Assembly: GCA_028283825.1 (NCBI GenBank) | Contig: JAPWJW010000002.1 | Span: 1-64,000, forward strand | DNA: 64,000 nt | Origin: Azospirillaceae bacterium | GTDB lineage: Bacteria; Pseudomonadota; Alphaproteobacteria; Azospirillales; Azospirillaceae | Direction: 5' to 3' | In this document: positions 63,901 through 64,000 of the stretch, in pieces | Numbering within the stretch: position 1 is the first letter of the stretch | Layout of the letters: each line of letters starts with the position of its first letter | The notes under the pieces: model-generated | The model's database searches: none | Seen by the model: the letters and a program-made list of their open reading frames with translations, nothing else | What the model was told of the DNA's origin: nothing | Made by a program: the position numbers and the translations under genes

Positions 63901-64000
63901 TCGCCAACCAGCGGCGTGAACAGGGATTGGCGCCCGTGGACGCCATGGCGGAGGCCGGCGGCGCCCGCCTGCGCCCCGTCATGATGACGGCGCTGGCCAT
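60987..64000 (+). CDS. RND efflux pump, HAE-1/AcrB-like, C-terminus outside window
   Basis: Starts at ATG 60987 (MWIVAYALRRPYSFAVLAGL) and is open to the right edge, about 1,005 residues. Family marks: TM1 followed by the FPEVEIPTVTV porter segment, TM4 with GILVDDGTVAIENIHRH, and later transmembrane helices with GMIMVIGVATANSVLMVSF. The usual second Asp of TM4 is kept (VDDG). A His-rich stretch (GHGHGDDDLPHGHA, near residues 495-508) lies in the cytoplasmic linker after TM6, which could bind metal. No adaptor gene is upstream, so it may lie downstream. Substrate unknown. Confidence 0.9.
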   Translation, partial: MWIVAYALRRPYSFAVLAGLITLLGVMSLLRMPTDIFPEVEIPTVTVVWSYSGLDAQEMTGKITAFGELAIINTADNVAEVESETSNGVGIIRTTFQPGVNIDLAISQISAICQTILKRMPTGTQPPLIVQYSRSSVPILQLALSSDTMSEAQLYDYGRITIRSQISDIPGLRLPLPYGGNARQIMVDIDPDKLRAYGLTPNDVNKAITAQNLNLPSGTAKIGDIEYQVGLNSSPIAVETFNSIPLRDVSGRTIFMRDVAHVRDGAAVQTNVVHADGQPAVLLTIMKLGGASTLAVVDEVMRRLPEIRKAAPGGMRIEPLFDQTTFIKHAMESIQHEGLIVGALVAILILLFLGGWRSTAIVLTSIPLSILTAVTVLSLAGHTLNVMTLGGLALAIGILVDDGTVAIENIHRHIGMGKPLRQAILEGSDEVAFPALVSTLCICIVFVPIFFLHGIAKYLFSPLALAVISSMLMSYVLSRTLVPAMAAWLLPAELRGHGHGDDDLPHGHAAPKRGIGGAWSRFHAGFERAFERLRQRYLRILGGGLARPWRVMAVALLLLIGAGLTIPFVGMNFFPEVDAGQFRLHVRTPAGTRLEEASRQFGAIERAIRQIIPADELSLVIDNIGLPDPVNLGLTDSVTVSSADGEILGALTEKRSKPTQEYVNAIRAKIAKDFPNVDIFQKPGDITSQILNGAVPTPIDIRIIGTARGPNAIIADDLRQRLKSIPGLVDVTLRQITATPAYRIEVDRARAAELGLTQSDIAQEVLVSLASSSVVNPNYWMDTSSLIIYPVVVQSPQRMLSSAEDLMNTPIHSTRVTDPVLLRNVATLVPTKVAADISRTSFSPRYDVIANVSGRDLGSVARDISAAVAEVRPQLKPGNRIEIGGQIKTMQGAYADIATGMALAVVFVYMLMVINFQSWLDPLIVLGATPAAILGGAVMLLLTGTTFSEPALMGMIMVIGVATANSVLMVSFANQRREQGLAPVDAMAEAGGARLRPVMMTALA

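Overview
The window is high-GC DNA (roughly two thirds G+C by eye) from a Gram-negative bacterium. The gene families, the lone purC-purT pair, the aerobic-type cobalamin genes (cobO, cobQ, bluB) and the soluble chemoreceptor fit an alphaproteobacterium, perhaps of the Azospirillum/Nitrospirillum group; that placement is inference. No tRNA, rRNA, CRISPR array, transposase or phage structural gene was seen.

Layout. 1-15350: one minus-strand gene for a giant secreted beta-strand-repeat protein that runs off the left edge (more than 5,100 codons in view). 15849-24416: a LysR regulator divergent from an SBF-like symporter, a lower-GC polytopic membrane protein, serine dehydratase sdaA, a cysteine hydrolase and a TonB-dependent receptor whose promoter region carries a Zur-type palindrome. 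24552-30690: a hybrid histidine kinase, purC-purT and ferredoxin-NADP reductase. 31053-33678: a soluble chemoreceptor followed by two low-molecular-weight-phosphatase/ArsC-like genes, the second without its catalytic cysteine. 34109-38470: RND efflux adaptor and pump. 38723-43962: an AT-richer two-gene island that I read as a RADAR anti-phage system, an RdrA-type ATPase overlapping an RdrB-type adenosine deaminase. 44007-50505: a small hypothetical protein, a sugar-nucleotide epimerase, asparagine synthase, an MFS transporter, an alpha/beta hydrolase and a YbaK deacylase. 50655-56105: late cobalamin genes cobC, cobD, bluB, cobQ, cobO and cobU. 56256-58271: a cyclic-nucleotide-domain/thioredoxin-reductase-like protein with a UBP zinc-finger protein. 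58268-60500: btuB behind a cobalamin riboswitch. 60987 to the right edge: a second RND pump.

How parts work together. The cob genes and riboswitch-controlled btuB cover B12 assembly and uptake. The two RND loci are efflux systems. RADAR is the clearest accessory defence module.

Caution. Four otherwise good genes (the giant repeat protein, the RND pump at 35394, the epimerase at 44454 and btuB) each carry one short insertion-type frameshift. Repeated insertions of 1-2 bases suggest either sequence error or unusual decay, and they should be checked in the reads before calling these genes dead.
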